A DNA stretch of 64,000 bases from Coxiellaceae bacterium. Its GTDB lineage: Bacteria > Pseudomonadota > Gammaproteobacteria > Coxiellales > Coxiellaceae. The translations under genes and the position numbers were made by a program. The stretch lies in the NCBI GenBank assembly GCA_011523685.1, contig WTGG01000023.1:124001-188000 (forward strand). The letters are read 5' to 3'. The notes beneath the pieces are model-generated. The model had not been told where the DNA came from, did not search any database, and worked only from the letters and a program-made list of their open reading frames with translations. Of this stretch, positions 40,166-49,700 are shown one piece after another; position 1 is the first letter of the stretch, and every line of letters begins with the position of its first letter.

Positions 40166-41110
40166 CTATCCTTTCTGGTTGTTTTGTCGATGTTTACGGA
40201 TCAGGTTGAGAGCGCCAAGGTCGATGAGTGTTTTTGAGACAGTTTCAGCTAGCTGGGTAGCCTTGTCTTGTGGTCCTGATTGAGACGTCTCTAAGCGTAT
40301 GTTGCTGTCGATATCACCTATCATTGCATGGATATGAAGCATGTTATTGTTTAGTGTTGCATGTATTCCAATAGGGGTATGGCAGTCACCATTTAATTGT
40401 GTGTTTATAAGTCGCTCTGTATTGACACAGATTGCAGTATCGGAGTGGTGTAATGATGAGAGATAAAACTGAGTTTGAGGGTCATCTGCTCTGCACTCCA
40501 TACCAAGTGCCCCTTGTCCAATGGCAGGTACAAAAGACTCAAGTGGCATTGGAATGATGTGGGGTTGTGTGATTCCAAGGCGAAGTAACCCGGCATGAGC
40601 AAGAATAATGGCATCGTACTGATTAGTCTGGAGTTGATTCAGGCGAGTATTAATATTGCCTCGACATAGTGTGACTGTGCAGTCGGGTCGAAATGCTTTT
40701 ATCTGACAGTGTCTCCTTGGGCTGGCAGTGCCAATGATGGCACTGCCAGAGAGTTCGTCCAGTGAGCGAAAACGGGTACTAATTAAAACATCATTAGCAG
40801 GAGCTCGTTCACTGATAGCCGAGAGAGTGAGTCCATCACAGGGAAAGACAGACATATCTTTAATGCAGTGTACGGCAAAGTCCGCTTCCCCTTTTAATAC
40901 GGCATCTTGCAATGTTTTGACAAATAGTGATTTTCCACCAAGGTCTTGCAAAGAACTATTTTGGTGCTGGTCACCTTGAGTCGTCATAGGGACAAGTGTG
41001 ATTGTCAGTTCTGGATGATTGGTTATGAGCTGTTGCTTAATGGCATTAGCCTGCGCGAGCGCCAGAGGGCTTGCGCGAGTAGCAAGTCTTAAATGTGATT
41101 TATTCATCAC
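40166..41110 (-). CDS. hemC: Porphobilinogen deaminase (hydroxymethylbilane synthase)
   Basis: Polymerises four porphobilinogens on a dipyrromethane cofactor. It has 314 residues (E. coli 313). Conserved pieces: LRLATRASPLALAQA, the GGKSLFVK loop, HCIKDMS, GTASPRRHCQI, RGNINTRL and the cofactor Cys segment NGDCHTPIG. The start overlaps the upstream acyltransferase gene by 11 bases, so the whole hem cluster may be read from a promoter before that gene. Confidence 0.97.
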   Translation of the reverse strand: MMNKSHLRLATRASPLALAQANAIKQQLITNHPELTITLVPMTTQGDQHQNSSLQDLGGKSLFVKTLQDAVLKGEADFAVHCIKDMSVFPCDGLTLSAISERAPANDVLISTRFRSLDELSGSAIIGTASPRRHCQIKAFRPDCTVTLCRGNINTRLNQLQTNQYDAIILAHAGLLRLGITQPHIIPMPLESFVPAIGQGALGMECRADDPQTQFYLSSLHHSDTAICVNTERLINTQLNGDCHTPIGIHATLNNNMLHIHAMIGDIDSNIRLETSQSGPQDKATQLAETVSKTLIDLGALNLIRKHRQNNQKG

Positions 41111-41987
41111 TCATACCTTCCAGTATGTGATCTTTTTGCTCCCAGCAATCATTGAGCCAGGCTTGAAGTCTGCGTCGGTAGTCGCGATCACTTCGGTAAT
41201 CCCCTAATAGATCAGGAGTGATTGGAATAACTCGATAGTTAAGTTCAATGGATGAGAGTTTCCCGGATAAAAATCCCCAAATTGAGATATTATCTGGATT
41301 ATAGTTTAGGGTAAGGTCAATAATACCTTCTAATCGATTGTGCATTTCATTAATTACAGTCGCAATGCCGGCAGATTTGGGTTTGAGTAAGTGTTGATAT
41401 GGGGATTTCTGACTTAACTGTTTGTTCTGATTAAAGCGAGTGCCTTCTGGAAATAGTATCAGTGATGAGGGGGTTTTCAAAAGTTTGTGACAGGTCTTTT
41501 GAGCGGTTTGAATATCTTTGGGTGTTTTGTTTTTAGTGCGTTTACTAGAGCTGCGATCTAAAAAAGGAAAGCCTGCGAGTTGGCAGGCTAGCCCCGCTAC
41601 TGGAAGTCCCCAGCGTAATTCTTTTTTTAGAAAGAACTTTAACGCCGGGATTTTGAACCTAAAGAAAATACCAGCAATTAGAATGTCTAACCATGAGGTA
41701 TGGTTAGCTATTACTAGGTACCAGCCATCTTTTTTTAGCTTGGGTTCTTTCGGCAGTGTCCATTGCCAAAGTTTGAAAATTCGGCTGACAGCATAAAAGC
41801 TAGCCCAAGCTAGTGAGTAGAGTGACATACAGTGGTGTTGTGCACGCAAACGTAGCGCGGTAAAAGGTATGATATAGGTGATTGCAAAACTGATGAGCAT
41901 AATGATCGAATATAGGCAGTAAATGAGCAGGAATAGACAGCCTGTTAAGGTTCCAACCAGGTAATGAACAAAAGGGTGTCGTTTCAT
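41100..41987 (-). CDS. PlsC-type 1-acyl-glycerol-phosphate acyltransferase (YihG-like)
   Basis: A 295-residue membrane acyltransferase. An N-terminal hydrophobic region at about 8-45 is followed by the catalytic NHTSWLDI (Asn in place of the first His of the usual HxxxxD spacing is normal: NHTSWLD holds H-x4-D) and the substrate motif FPEGTRF. The pattern GLPVAGLACQLAGFPFLDRSS fits the YihG branch that acylates lysophosphatidic acid. It is first in an apparent operon running into hemC, with 23 bases separating it from the upstream exported-protein gene. Confidence 0.9.
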   Translation of the reverse strand: MKRHPFVHYLVGTLTGCLFLLIYCLYSIIMLISFAITYIIPFTALRLRAQHHCMSLYSLAWASFYAVSRIFKLWQWTLPKEPKLKKDGWYLVIANHTSWLDILIAGIFFRFKIPALKFFLKKELRWGLPVAGLACQLAGFPFLDRSSSKRTKNKTPKDIQTAQKTCHKLLKTPSSLILFPEGTRFNQNKQLSQKSPYQHLLKPKSAGIATVINEMHNRLEGIIDLTLNYNPDNISIWGFLSGKLSSIELNYRVIPITPDLLGDYRSDRDYRRRLQAWLNDCWEQKDHILEGMSDE

Positions 41988-42010
41988 GGGTGTTGTCCTA
42001 TAGAGTTAAT

Positions 42011-42550
42011 TTAGTTGGATGATGGGATAGATCCGGGTTTGATCGAATTAAATTCTTGCTCTAGGGTTTTTTTTGGCGCTTTAATCCTGACTAGGAATGA
42101 GCATTTGATGGGGTCATTGGAAATGCAGTTATAGTGATTCCCTTGCTTCACTCCCCAGGAATTATCATTAGATGGTTTGGGTTCAAGAGATATCACGTTG
42201 TGGGCTAATACAATCGGTAGGGTGATTTGATCATGGCCGGAATCAGGGCCAGAGTAGACACAAAAGATTTGACCAAGGCCAGCCCCTGTCCATTGTGCGC
42301 CAAGGAACGATTGAGCTGTTTTTACAAAAGAGGTGTTGAAACTTTTAAAGTCGTTAGGGGCAGACCAGGTCATTGTATCTGAGTTATAAGTGAGTGATTT
42401 GGTGTTAGGGCAGTGTAAAATGGCTGCTTTAGCGGAACCGTCGGCAGTCGTTATGGTTGTTATGTCCGGATTGTCGTTGTCAATCAGTGTTTCCCCGAGT
42501 GTTAAGAGTGGTAGCAGGAGAGAGAAGCTAAGAAAGATAGATTTGAGCAT
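42011..42550 (-). CDS. Small exported protein resembling the EirA family
   Basis: A 179-residue protein with a clear signal peptide (MLKSIFLSFSLLLPLLTLG, cleavage near residue 19). The mature part has a CPNTKSL opening, a W-x-G-x2-LGQIFCVY motif, TLPIVLAHNV and a closing NHYNCISNDPIKCSFLVR, with four Cys suited to disulfides. This layout resembles, from memory, the periplasmic T4SS-associated EirA proteins of Coxiella and Legionella, required for intracellular growth. No T4SS gene lies in this window, so the label is tentative. Confidence 0.68.
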   Translation of the reverse strand: MLKSIFLSFSLLLPLLTLGETLIDNDNPDITTITTADGSAKAAILHCPNTKSLTYNSDTMTWSAPNDFKSFNTSFVKTAQSFLGAQWTGAGLGQIFCVYSGPDSGHDQITLPIVLAHNVISLEPKPSNDNSWGVKQGNHYNCISNDPIKCSFLVRIKAPKKTLEQEFNSIKPGSIPSSN

Positions 42551-42699
42551 ACTAAGGTTTCCGTTTATCGGGGGCTGTATTCTATCAATGCGTTTTTAGG
42601 ATTGCCAATAATATTCAATTCTCTGAGGTTGTGTGTGGTTGATTCTCCCAAGGATTGATCTATCATATGGCTCGTATAAAGCAATAAGGTGGATTTCTG

Positions 42700-43323
42700 G
42701 TGGCAAAGTTACATTTTTATTATTCAGCTATGAATGCAGGGAAGAGCACAACTTTGTTACAGTCGAGTCATAACTATCAAGAAAGAGGGATGGATACATT
42801 AATTTATGCTCCTGAACTGGATGATCGTTTTGGTCAAGGTAAGGTGACGTCGCGTTTGGGGATACAGGCTGATGCATTATTGATCACTTCAACGCTGAAT
42901 ATTTTTGAAGATGTGGCTCGGCGTATTGAGTCCAATCCAAATATTCAATGTGTGCTTGTCGATGAGGCTCAATTTTTAACCAAGGAGAATGTGCTTCAGT
43001 TGGGTCAAGTTGTGGATTATTGCCAGTTACCTGTTTTAGCGTATGGTATTCGAACAGACTTTCAAGGTGAAGCTTTTCCAGGGAGTCAATACCTGTTGGC
43101 CTGGGCAGATGAGCTCATTGAGTTGAAAACCATTTGTCATTGTGGGAGTAAGGCAACAATGATCTTACGTTTGAATGCTGATGGGCAGGTTATTCGCGAA
43201 GGTGAGCAGGTGGCTGTTGGGGGCAATGAAAGTTATGTCTCAACTTGTCGTAAACACTTTTATGCGGGTGAGGCAATTTCACTGAATGAAACCGTTGTAT
43301 CTGCACAAGCGCTGATAAAGTAA
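42700..43323 (+). CDS. tdk: Thymidine kinase
   Basis: Salvages thymidine to dTMP. It has 207 residues (E. coli 205). P-loop [20 protein letters not shown], the [15 protein letters not shown] lasso and the zinc Cys pairs (CHCGSKA and CRKHF) are intact. It starts with GTG after AAGGTGG. Divergent from the EirA-like gene across 149 bases. Confidence 0.97.
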   Translation: MAKLHFYYSAMNAGKSTTLLQSSHNYQERGMDTLIYAPELDDRFGQGKVTSRLGIQADALLITSTLNIFEDVARRIESNPNIQCVLVDEAQFLTKENVLQLGQVVDYCQLPVLAYGIRTDFQGEAFPGSQYLLAWADELIELKTICHCGSKATMILRLNADGQVIREGEQVAVGGNESYVSTCRKHFYAGEAISLNETVVSAQALIK

Positions 43324-43371
43324 GTGAGATTTTTACGGTAATTTAGACTGTTTTTTGTCCATGGCTTCCCG

Positions 43372-43377
43372 TATAAT
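43372..43377 (+). promoter_or_regulatory. Possible -10 element before the MFS gene
   Basis: A perfect TATAAT lies 31 bases before the MFS start. The -35 position reads poorly, so this is only a candidate internal promoter between tdk and the transporter. Confidence 0.35.
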
Positions 43378-43408
43378 CGCCGCGTTTCTAACAGTTAGAG
43401 GAGTGGTT

Positions 43409-44701
43409 ATGAGCGATCAACGGTCTTTTTGGGCAATCATTCAGCCTTGGTTGGTGGTTTCTGCAGCTGCCTTTTTCTTTTTCTTTGTTTTTATTCAAGT
43501 CAACATGCTGAACTCATTAAGTGATACGATTTATCAGTATTTTCAAACGGATGTGCAGGGGTTTTCGCGAATAGCGGTGAGTTACTTTTATGGTAATGTG
43601 TTGTTGTTATTCCCTGCTGGCGTGATATTAGATCATTTTTCAACACGACGTGTTTTGTTGCTGTCAATGTTTTTATTAGTTATTGCAACGGTTTTGTTTG
43701 GGTTTTCCGAGACAGTGACTCAGGCAGCGCTGGCTCGATTTGTCTGTGGTTTAACCGGAGCATTTTGTTTGTTAGGTGTTGTTCGTGTTGCTTCTCGCTG
43801 GTTTCCTCCAACGAAAATGGCGTTTGTGGTTGGGTTGGCAATCACTTTTGCTATGATTGGTGGGATGGTTGCGCAAACACCTGTGTCAGAATTAGTGGAG
43901 CATTTTGGTTTTGTCAAAACCATTATGATTGATGCGGCGGTTGGTGCGGTGTTCTTTGTTTTTATGTTCTGTTTTTTAAAGGATTATCCAAAAGGCGAGC
44001 AACCCTCTTCTTTTGCTGAGCGATTTAGTTTGAGTGCTTTTTTTCGAGTGTTGTTCACAGTAATGAAAAACCCACAGAACTGGTTTGCAGGATTGTATGC
44101 TTCTCTCATTAATTTGCCAGTATTCCTTTTGGGGGCATCATCAGCAGATATGTATCTGCAAGAAGTGTCACATTTGAGTTTGCGTAGTGCATCTTTGGTT
44201 AGTGAGGGTTTGTTTATAGGCTTGATTATTGGTTGTCCGTTATTTGGCTGGTGGTCTGATAAAATTCAAAAGCGTAAGTTTCCTATGGTGGTAGGTGCTG
44301 TGCTGTCATTGATTGTTATTGTAGTGATGATGAATGCGCCGGAAGCTAGTTTTGTGGCACAGTTGATTTTATTCTTCCTATTGGGATTCTTCATTAGCTC
44401 ACAAACTATTGCGTACCCGTTAGTTGCAGAGAGTAACTCTGAGCAGTTAACGGGCTCGGCAAATGCAGTGGCCTCATTTTTAATCATGTCTGGTGGTTTT
44501 TTAATTCCTATGTTCACTTATTTATTGAATCGACATTGGTCTCATAAGATGGTTGATGGGGTGCCTTGGTATAGTTTGTCGGATTTTCATCATGCTTTTA
44601 TGATGATGCCTATTGCCTTTTTGTTGTCTTTATTGGTGACGTGTTTCTTAAAAGAAACGCATTGCCGCAGCTTTTCCGATAGGTCGAGCCATAATGCATA
44701 G
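43409..44701 (+). CDS. Major facilitator superfamily transporter
   Basis: A 430-residue inner-membrane protein with about 12 helices. It has the MFS loop 2-3 motif in degenerate form (GVILDHFSTRRVLL) and the repeat in the second half (GWWSDKIQKRKFPMV). Substrate is unknown; it resembles the large set of MFS nutrient or metabolite carriers expanded in Legionella and Coxiella. The ATG follows TTAGAGGAG; the frame extends 18 codons upstream without a ribosome site. Confidence 0.88.
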   Translation: MSDQRSFWAIIQPWLVVSAAAFFFFFVFIQVNMLNSLSDTIYQYFQTDVQGFSRIAVSYFYGNVLLLFPAGVILDHFSTRRVLLLSMFLLVIATVLFGFSETVTQAALARFVCGLTGAFCLLGVVRVASRWFPPTKMAFVVGLAITFAMIGGMVAQTPVSELVEHFGFVKTIMIDAAVGAVFFVFMFCFLKDYPKGEQPSSFAERFSLSAFFRVLFTVMKNPQNWFAGLYASLINLPVFLLGASSADMYLQEVSHLSLRSASLVSEGLFIGLIIGCPLFGWWSDKIQKRKFPMVVGAVLSLIVIVVMMNAPEASFVAQLILFFLLGFFISSQTIAYPLVAESNSEQLTGSANAVASFLIMSGGFLIPMFTYLLNRHWSHKMVDGVPWYSLSDFHHAFMMMPIAFLLSLLVTCFLKETHCRSFSDRSSHNA

Positions 44702-44740
44702 CGATTAAGTTAAGTCATTGATATGAGAGAAAGAAGCGGC

Positions 44741-45373
44741 ATGATGCGTCACTCATTGCTTTTAAAGGCAGCGATTGTTACTTTGCCGCTGATTTTGATT
44801 GGTTGGTATTCTGTTGTTTCTTTAAGGGCTCCTGTTAATCAAGATGATCTATGTTTGATGTTTAAGGAGCACCCTTCATGGTATTGGTCTGCTCAAAAAG
44901 CTCAAGAACATTGGGGTGTTCCGATTAGTGTTCAGATGGCAATTATTCATCGAGAGTCACATTTTAGAGCAGATGTTAAGCCACGTCCTCAGCGTTTATT
45001 GGGCTTTATTCCTTGGATGCGCCCAACGTCTGCAGAAGGTTATGCTCAAGTTGTTGATGGTACTTGGCAAGATTATTTAAAGAGTACCCATCAACGCAGT
45101 GCCCGTCGCAGTAGTTTTTCTAATGCGGTGGATTTTGTTGGTTGGTACGTTGATCAGCTGTATCGACAATTGGGGATCCCTAAAACTGATGCGGCTTCCT
45201 TATATATGGCTTATTATTTGGGGCCTGGTGGCTATCGCTCGGGTCGTTACCTGAATAATGCTTGGTTACAGGGTGTGGCTCATAAGGTTGGTGAGCAGCA
45301 GGCTGTTTACCATCGGGCATTGGTACGTTGCGCATCTTCATTGCCCAAGCAGCCTTGGTGGCATGTCTGGTAG
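44741..45373 (+). CDS. Lytic transglycosylase-like exported protein
   Basis: A 210-residue protein with one N-terminal hydrophobic segment (about 8-28), a signal anchor or lipid-free signal. An SLT-type fold follows with the catalytic Glu in IIHRESHFRAD, then AEGYAQVVDGTW, then AAYNxGPG-like YMAYYLGPGGY. This fits cleavage of peptidoglycan glycan strands in the periplasm. The start ATG follows GAGAGAAAGAAG; an ATG 18 bases upstream is less well placed. Confidence 0.85.
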   Translation: MMRHSLLLKAAIVTLPLILIGWYSVVSLRAPVNQDDLCLMFKEHPSWYWSAQKAQEHWGVPISVQMAIIHRESHFRADVKPRPQRLLGFIPWMRPTSAEGYAQVVDGTWQDYLKSTHQRSARRSSFSNAVDFVGWYVDQLYRQLGIPKTDAASLYMAYYLGPGGYRSGRYLNNAWLQGVAHKVGEQQAVYHRALVRCASSLPKQPWWHVW

Positions 45374-45386
45374 CCATGATATTATC

Positions 45387-45416
45387 TTGTTTTTCATGAA
45401 AAAGGCGTGCTAGAAT
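45387..45416 (+). promoter_or_regulatory. Candidate promoter of mnmG
   Basis: TTGTTT and TAGAAT are separated by 18 bases, with the -10 about 36 bases before the mnmG start. The -35 is a half match. Confidence 0.45.
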
Positions 45417-45452
45417 CGCTGTTCTTTTTTTTATCATATTTAGAGGTGAGGT

Positions 45453-47351
45453 GTGGCTCAGCAAGTTTCTATATGGGATGTCATCGTAGTTGGGGGTGGC
45501 CATGCTGGTACTGAGGCGGCACTCGTTGCGGCTCGAATGGGGGCGCGTACTTTACTCTTAACTCATAATATTGAAACTTTAGGGCAGATGTCCTGCAATC
45601 CGGCGATTGGGGGTATTGGTAAGAGTCATTTGGTAAAAGAAATTGATGCAATGGGTGGTGTGATGGCTCGCGCTGCTGATCATGCAGGTATTCAGTTTCG
45701 TGTCTTAAATGCTCGCAAGGGGGCTGCTGTTCGAGCAACTCGTGCTCAAGCTGATCGTGCACTGTATAAAGCCTATGTGCGTAAAGCATTAGAGCAACAG
45801 CCAAATTTACAATTATTTCAACAAGCCGTTGATGATTTGATCATTGAGCAGGGGCAGGTGTGTGGTGTTGTCACACAAGTGGGCTTGTCCTTTAAAGCAA
45901 AAACGGTTGTATTAACTGTCGGTACGTTTCTTGCTGGTCAGATTCATGTTGGGCAAAAACAGCAGTCTGGTGGTCGAATGGGTGACGCGCCCTCTGTGGC
46001 CTTGGCTGAGCGATTAAGGCAATTGCCTTTTCGCGTTGCGCGATTAAAAACAGGAACACCTCCTCGAATTGATAGTCGAACGATTGACTTTTCTCAGTTG
46101 CAAGAACAGCCAGGTGATTTGCCTTTGCCAGTGATGTCTTATTGGGGTGATGTCGCTGATCATCCTAGGCAGGTGTCTTGTTATATTACACATACGAATG
46201 AGTCGACTCATGATGTGATTCGTCAGTCATTGCATCAATCAGCGATGTATTCTGGAAAGATTGAGGGTGTGGGTCCGCGGTATTGCCCATCGATTGAAGA
46301 TAAAGTGGTCCGATTCGCAGAGCGCTCGGCTCATCAGATTTTTTTAGAGCCTGAGGGTTTGGAAACTTATGAAGTGTACCCTAATGGTATTTCCACGAGC
46401 CTACCTTTTTCAGCTCAGCAGGCTATGTTGCGAACTATCGTTGGATTAGAGCAGTGTCATATTACACGGCCAGGCTATGCGATTGAGTATGACTTCTTTG
46501 ATCCGCGTGATTTAAAGCATACATTGGAGACTCAGTGTATTTCAGGGCTCTTTTTTGCCGGTCAAATTAATGGAACAACGGGTTATGAGGAGGCGGCAGC
46601 GCAAGGATTATTGGCAGGGATTAATGCTGTTTTGCAAGTCCGAGGTGATGATGCATGGTATCCGCGACGAGATGAGGCTTATTTGGGGGTGTTGGTTGAT
46701 GATTTGGTAACTCAAGGCACTCAAGAGCCATATCGAATGTTTACTTCTCGTGCGGAGTGCCGATTACTGTTGCGAGAAGATAATGCAGACAGCCGTTTAT
46801 CACCTATAGCATTCAAGCTGGGGTGCTTGCCTTCAGATAAGTGGGAGCAGTACTGTCAAAAGGCTTTGGCGGTTAAAGCGACCTTGTCACATTTAGAGAA
46901 TACCTGGGTGCAGTCGGGGTCATTGAGCGCAGAACAATTTAAGCAACGCTTTGGTTTGTCGTTAGACCGTGAATACAATGGTTTAGATTTGTTAAGGCGG
47001 CCGGAGGTGTCGATTCAAGCATTGTATGAGTTAGAGGTATTTAAAGATAATGTCGCTGCGAGTAGTGTTGCTCAGCAAGTTGAGATACAGGTGAAATATG
47101 CAGGCTATATTAAGCGTCAACAGGCAGATATTGATCGTATGCGACAGATGGAGTCTACGGTCATACCGGTTGACTTTAGTTACGATATTGTTACGGGTTT
47201 GTCGACTGAGGTTCGTCAGGCGCTTGAGCGTGTTCGTCCTGATACGATTGGTCAAGCGTCTCGTATTCCTGGGGTAACACCCGCTGCTGTATCTTTATTG
47301 TTAGTTTTCTTAAAGAAGCATGCTCGACCGCAGGTTGCAGAGAGTCATTAG
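45453..47351 (+). CDS. mnmG: tRNA uridine-34 5-carboxymethylaminomethyl modification enzyme MnmG (GidA)
   Basis: FAD enzyme that, with MnmE, modifies the wobble uridine of several tRNAs. It has 632 residues (E. coli 629). FAD motif [19 protein letters not shown], the [21 protein letters not shown] stretch, the [13 protein letters not shown] segment and the C-terminal helical domain [15 protein letters not shown] are conserved. Start is GTG after TAGAGGTGAG. Usually rsmG follows directly; here 1.7 kb with other genes intervene. Confidence 0.97.
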   Translation: MAQQVSIWDVIVVGGGHAGTEAALVAARMGARTLLLTHNIETLGQMSCNPAIGGIGKSHLVKEIDAMGGVMARAADHAGIQFRVLNARKGAAVRATRAQADRALYKAYVRKALEQQPNLQLFQQAVDDLIIEQGQVCGVVTQVGLSFKAKTVVLTVGTFLAGQIHVGQKQQSGGRMGDAPSVALAERLRQLPFRVARLKTGTPPRIDSRTIDFSQLQEQPGDLPLPVMSYWGDVADHPRQVSCYITHTNESTHDVIRQSLHQSAMYSGKIEGVGPRYCPSIEDKVVRFAERSAHQIFLEPEGLETYEVYPNGISTSLPFSAQQAMLRTIVGLEQCHITRPGYAIEYDFFDPRDLKHTLETQCISGLFFAGQINGTTGYEEAAAQGLLAGINAVLQVRGDDAWYPRRDEAYLGVLVDDLVTQGTQEPYRMFTSRAECRLLLREDNADSRLSPIAFKLGCLPSDKWEQYCQKALAVKATLSHLENTWVQSGSLSAEQFKQRFGLSLDREYNGLDLLRRPEVSIQALYELEVFKDNVAASSVAQQVEIQVKYAGYIKRQQADIDRMRQMESTVIPVDFSYDIVTGLSTEVRQALERVRPDTIGQASRIPGVTPAAVSLLLVFLKKHARPQVAESH

Positions 47352-47355
47352 TCCG

Positions 47356-48227
47356 TCATGGTTGTAAGGGCTTTAGTTTGTGTGATTCTTCTTGCATGGC
47401 TTGTAAGGCCAGGTCTGTTGCAGAACCGGGGCGGTTGATTTCGTCGATTAGCAGATCTTGAGTAGTTCTCGATTCTACAAATAGCTGTAATGTAAGTCTG
47501 CGTTTGGGGCCTGGCTGGTAAAAGCGTTGAAAATCCTTCAAAAAGTGTTGTTGTTCTTCAGGGTTTAGCGTCAATAGTTCTTTTGTATTTTTCATTATTT
47601 CATCGATGTTTTCTATGTTACTAAGCAGTGTTTGAATGCTTTCTATTTGGCTGTTGTTGTATTGCAGTAAAGCCGCAAAGGCGATGATTTGTTGTTTTGC
47701 CCGCAATAAATCAGTTTCCTGTTGAGTGTTTGTTGAGAGAGGCATCGCCCGTTCTTTAAATGATGACCAGTGTGTATAGCTTATGGCGATCTTGTTGAAA
47801 GAGGAAGACAGGTCTTTGCAGAGCACGTTGACGTGGCATTGTGCTGCTATTGATTGTGGGTCGTTGCGCGAACCTGTCTGTTTCCTCCCACCTTCGCCAC
47901 GAAAGTTCGAGGTGGGGTAGGTTGCAGGCTGAACGTATCCCGCTCTGACAATTTGCCAGGCTCCCCTAGGTATACGTTTAGTCTGCAACCCCCCTTAAAT
48001 GGCGCTTGACTAAAGCCGACGCAGCGCTGAGTGAGGGATTTATCTCCGTCACTAGAAGTGCTTTCGGATAGTGTGGCTTTAGTGTTAAAGCGCGGCGATG
48101 AAGTTTGGCAGTGTGTATGCGCTGCTTTGGTTTGTATGGCCGCTACAGCAAGATGAGAGGGGCCGTTGTGTGTTGTTCCTTCAACCGACAAGTGGGAACT
48201 AACGGTATGAGATCTCATTGCTGGCAT
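47356..48227 (-). pseudogene. Unrecognised gene, probably broken by a frameshift
   Basis: Two minus-strand frames overlap and together read as one protein of about 290 residues. The upstream frame starts at the ATG at 48227 (TGGAG six bases before it) and stops at 47847. The downstream frame carries on to 47356 with helical, protein-like sequence (LLRAKQQIIAFAALLQYNN and later QQHFLKDFQRFYQPG). A one-base change (a -1 shift) in the overlap at 47850-47988 would join them. Otherwise the downstream part could start at 47745 as a 129-residue protein. No family is recognised. The N-terminal part is Ser/Thr/His-rich with no signal peptide. A sequencing error or programmed frameshift is also possible; no good slippery site was found. 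Confidence 0.5.
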
Positions 48228-48264
48228 GTGCACTCCATTGCTTAACTTCACAAATATTGTACAA

Positions 48265-48322
48265 ATAAATCATCGATGATACAAGTATTATTCGACTATA
48301 TTTTTAATAATCGATGATTTAT
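48265..48322. promoter_or_regulatory. Paired palindromic repeats, candidate GntR operator
   Basis: A 13-base arm, ATAAATCATCGAT, at 48265-48277 is repeated in inverted form at 48310-48322, with 32 bases between. Each arm also contains a smaller palindrome around ATCGAT (the first reads ATCATCGATGAT). The pair lies in the gap between the minus-strand broken gene and the plus-strand GntR gene, the expected place for an autoregulatory operator. Confidence 0.62.
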
Positions 48323-48366
48323 AGTGTGTTAGGTTGGGTGCAGCTATATAAAGAAGGAGTGGTTGA

Positions 48367-49056
48367 GTGATGCGTCGAGAGGAGCAATTATCATTAACGG
48401 AGCAAGCTGTGCGCTTGTTGCGTGATGATATTGTTTCTGCCAAGTTTTCTCCTGGCCAACGTTTAAATATTGAGACATTGAAGCGGCGCTATGAAATGGG
48501 TGGGACTCCTGTTCGTGAAGCATTAAATCAGCTCATTGGGGAATCTTGGGTCGAGGCTGAACCACTCAAGGGGTTCCGTGTGGCTCCTGTTTCATTATTA
48601 GGTTGGGGTGAGTTGATGCAGGTGCGGCAATCCATGGAGTTAGGGTTGGTGTGTTCGGCTATGGGTTCTGCGGACGACACTTGGGAGGCTAATTGCGTTG
48701 GGGCTTACTATCGATTATTGAAGTATGAGCAGAAAATAGACAGAGATGCTGAAGGTGTATTAGCGGGGTGGTGTGATCGGTATCTGCAATTTATGCAAAC
48801 ACTCTGTCATGTTGGTCATCAGCCGTGGCTGGCTCGTGTATATCAAAATTTTGTGTTACATCGTTTGCGCTATACCTATGCTGTGTATGCGCAGACTCAC
48901 AATTTATCAGTGGCTGTGTTAGATTGGGCGCGAGATTATGAGGTGGTTATGGATGATCTCCCTGATCGACGGTCTGAGTCAGTATTGAACCAATGGCAGG
49001 ATATTATTGAGCAGACAAATGTGAAGGTTAATCAAGATTGGGTGGAGTATTGGTAG
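48367..49056 (+). CDS. GntR-family transcriptional regulator, FCD type
   Basis: A 229-residue regulator. Residues ~10-70 are the GntR winged helix (LLRDDIVSAKFSPGQRLNIETLKRRYEMG then TPVREALNQLIGE). The C-terminal part is the helical FCD ligand domain with degenerate metal-site residues (YLQFMQTLCHVGHQPWLARVY), as in CsiR-like proteins. The effector is unknown. AAGGAG lies before either a GTG or an ATG one codon later. It ends directly at the rsmG start codon, so rsmG may depend on its promoter. Confidence 0.9.
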   Translation: MMRREEQLSLTEQAVRLLRDDIVSAKFSPGQRLNIETLKRRYEMGGTPVREALNQLIGESWVEAEPLKGFRVAPVSLLGWGELMQVRQSMELGLVCSAMGSADDTWEANCVGAYYRLLKYEQKIDRDAEGVLAGWCDRYLQFMQTLCHVGHQPWLARVYQNFVLHRLRYTYAVYAQTHNLSVAVLDWARDYEVVMDDLPDRRSESVLNQWQDIIEQTNVKVNQDWVEYW

Positions 49057-49695
49057 ATGGCGATGTCTGATGAGCAAAGCATTATGCAGCAACAGTTAGC
49101 ACAAGGTATTATTGAATTAGGGTGTGCCATTTCTTTGGAGCAGCAGCATCAGATGATTGCCTATTTGGTATTGCTGGGTAAATGGAATCGAACGCATAAT
49201 TTAACAGCGATTCGCGAATCGCATAAAATGGTGACACATCATCTGTTGGATAGTTTGTCGATTATACCTTATTTAAAAGGGGATGCTATCTTGGATGTTG
49301 GGACTGGTGGTGGGGTGCCAGGTATGCCATTGGCGATAGCTTGTCCAGAAAAGTCATTCGTTTTAGTGGATAGTCATGGTAAAAAAACACGGTTTTTAAA
49401 ACATGCTGTACAGGCGCTTGGGCTATCAAATGTAGAGGTATGTCACTCACGTGTTGAGCAGTTATCCCAAATGCACACATTTGATGTTATTATGGCTCGT
49501 GCTGTGAGCACCTTATCAAATTTATTGCAGTGGACACAGCCATTATTAAAAGAAGATGGATCCTGGGTACTGATGAAAGGTGCGTATCCAGAAGAAGAGT
49601 TGCAATCGGTTGTGTTGCCGTGCCAAACAATACCGATAGAAGTCCCAGGGCTGGATGCTCAGCGACATGTTGTGATGATAAAACCAGCAGGATAA
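49057..49695 (+). CDS. rsmG: 16S rRNA (guanine-527-N7)-methyltransferase RsmG (GidB)
   Basis: Methylates G527 of 16S rRNA. It has 212 residues (E. coli 207) with WNRTHNLTAIRE, HHLLDSLSIIPYL, the SAM motif LDVGTGGGVPGMPLAI and MARAVSTLSNLL. It starts immediately after the GntR stop codon and precedes parA by 5 bases. Confidence 0.96.
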   Translation: MAMSDEQSIMQQQLAQGIIELGCAISLEQQHQMIAYLVLLGKWNRTHNLTAIRESHKMVTHHLLDSLSIIPYLKGDAILDVGTGGGVPGMPLAIACPEKSFVLVDSHGKKTRFLKHAVQALGLSNVEVCHSRVEQLSQMHTFDVIMARAVSTLSNLLQWTQPLLKEDGSWVLMKGAYPEEELQSVVLPCQTIPIEVPGLDAQRHVVMIKPAG

Positions 49696-49700
49696 AAACG

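Noticed and set aside
47850-47988. Programmed -1 frameshift in the broken gene
   Set aside because: No X-XXY-YYZ slippery heptamer in the proper frame and no clear downstream stimulator; a simple mutation or read error is more likely.
47860-48200. Structured RNA (RNase P, tmRNA or SRP RNA) in the gap after mnmG
   Set aside because: A local CCCACCT/AGGTGGG inverted repeat suggested it, but none of the conserved core sequences are present and the stretch reads as protein in overlapping frames.
49530-49700. Longer parA frame starting inside rsmG
   Set aside because: The extension lacks a ribosome site and is not ParA-like; the conserved start is at 49701.
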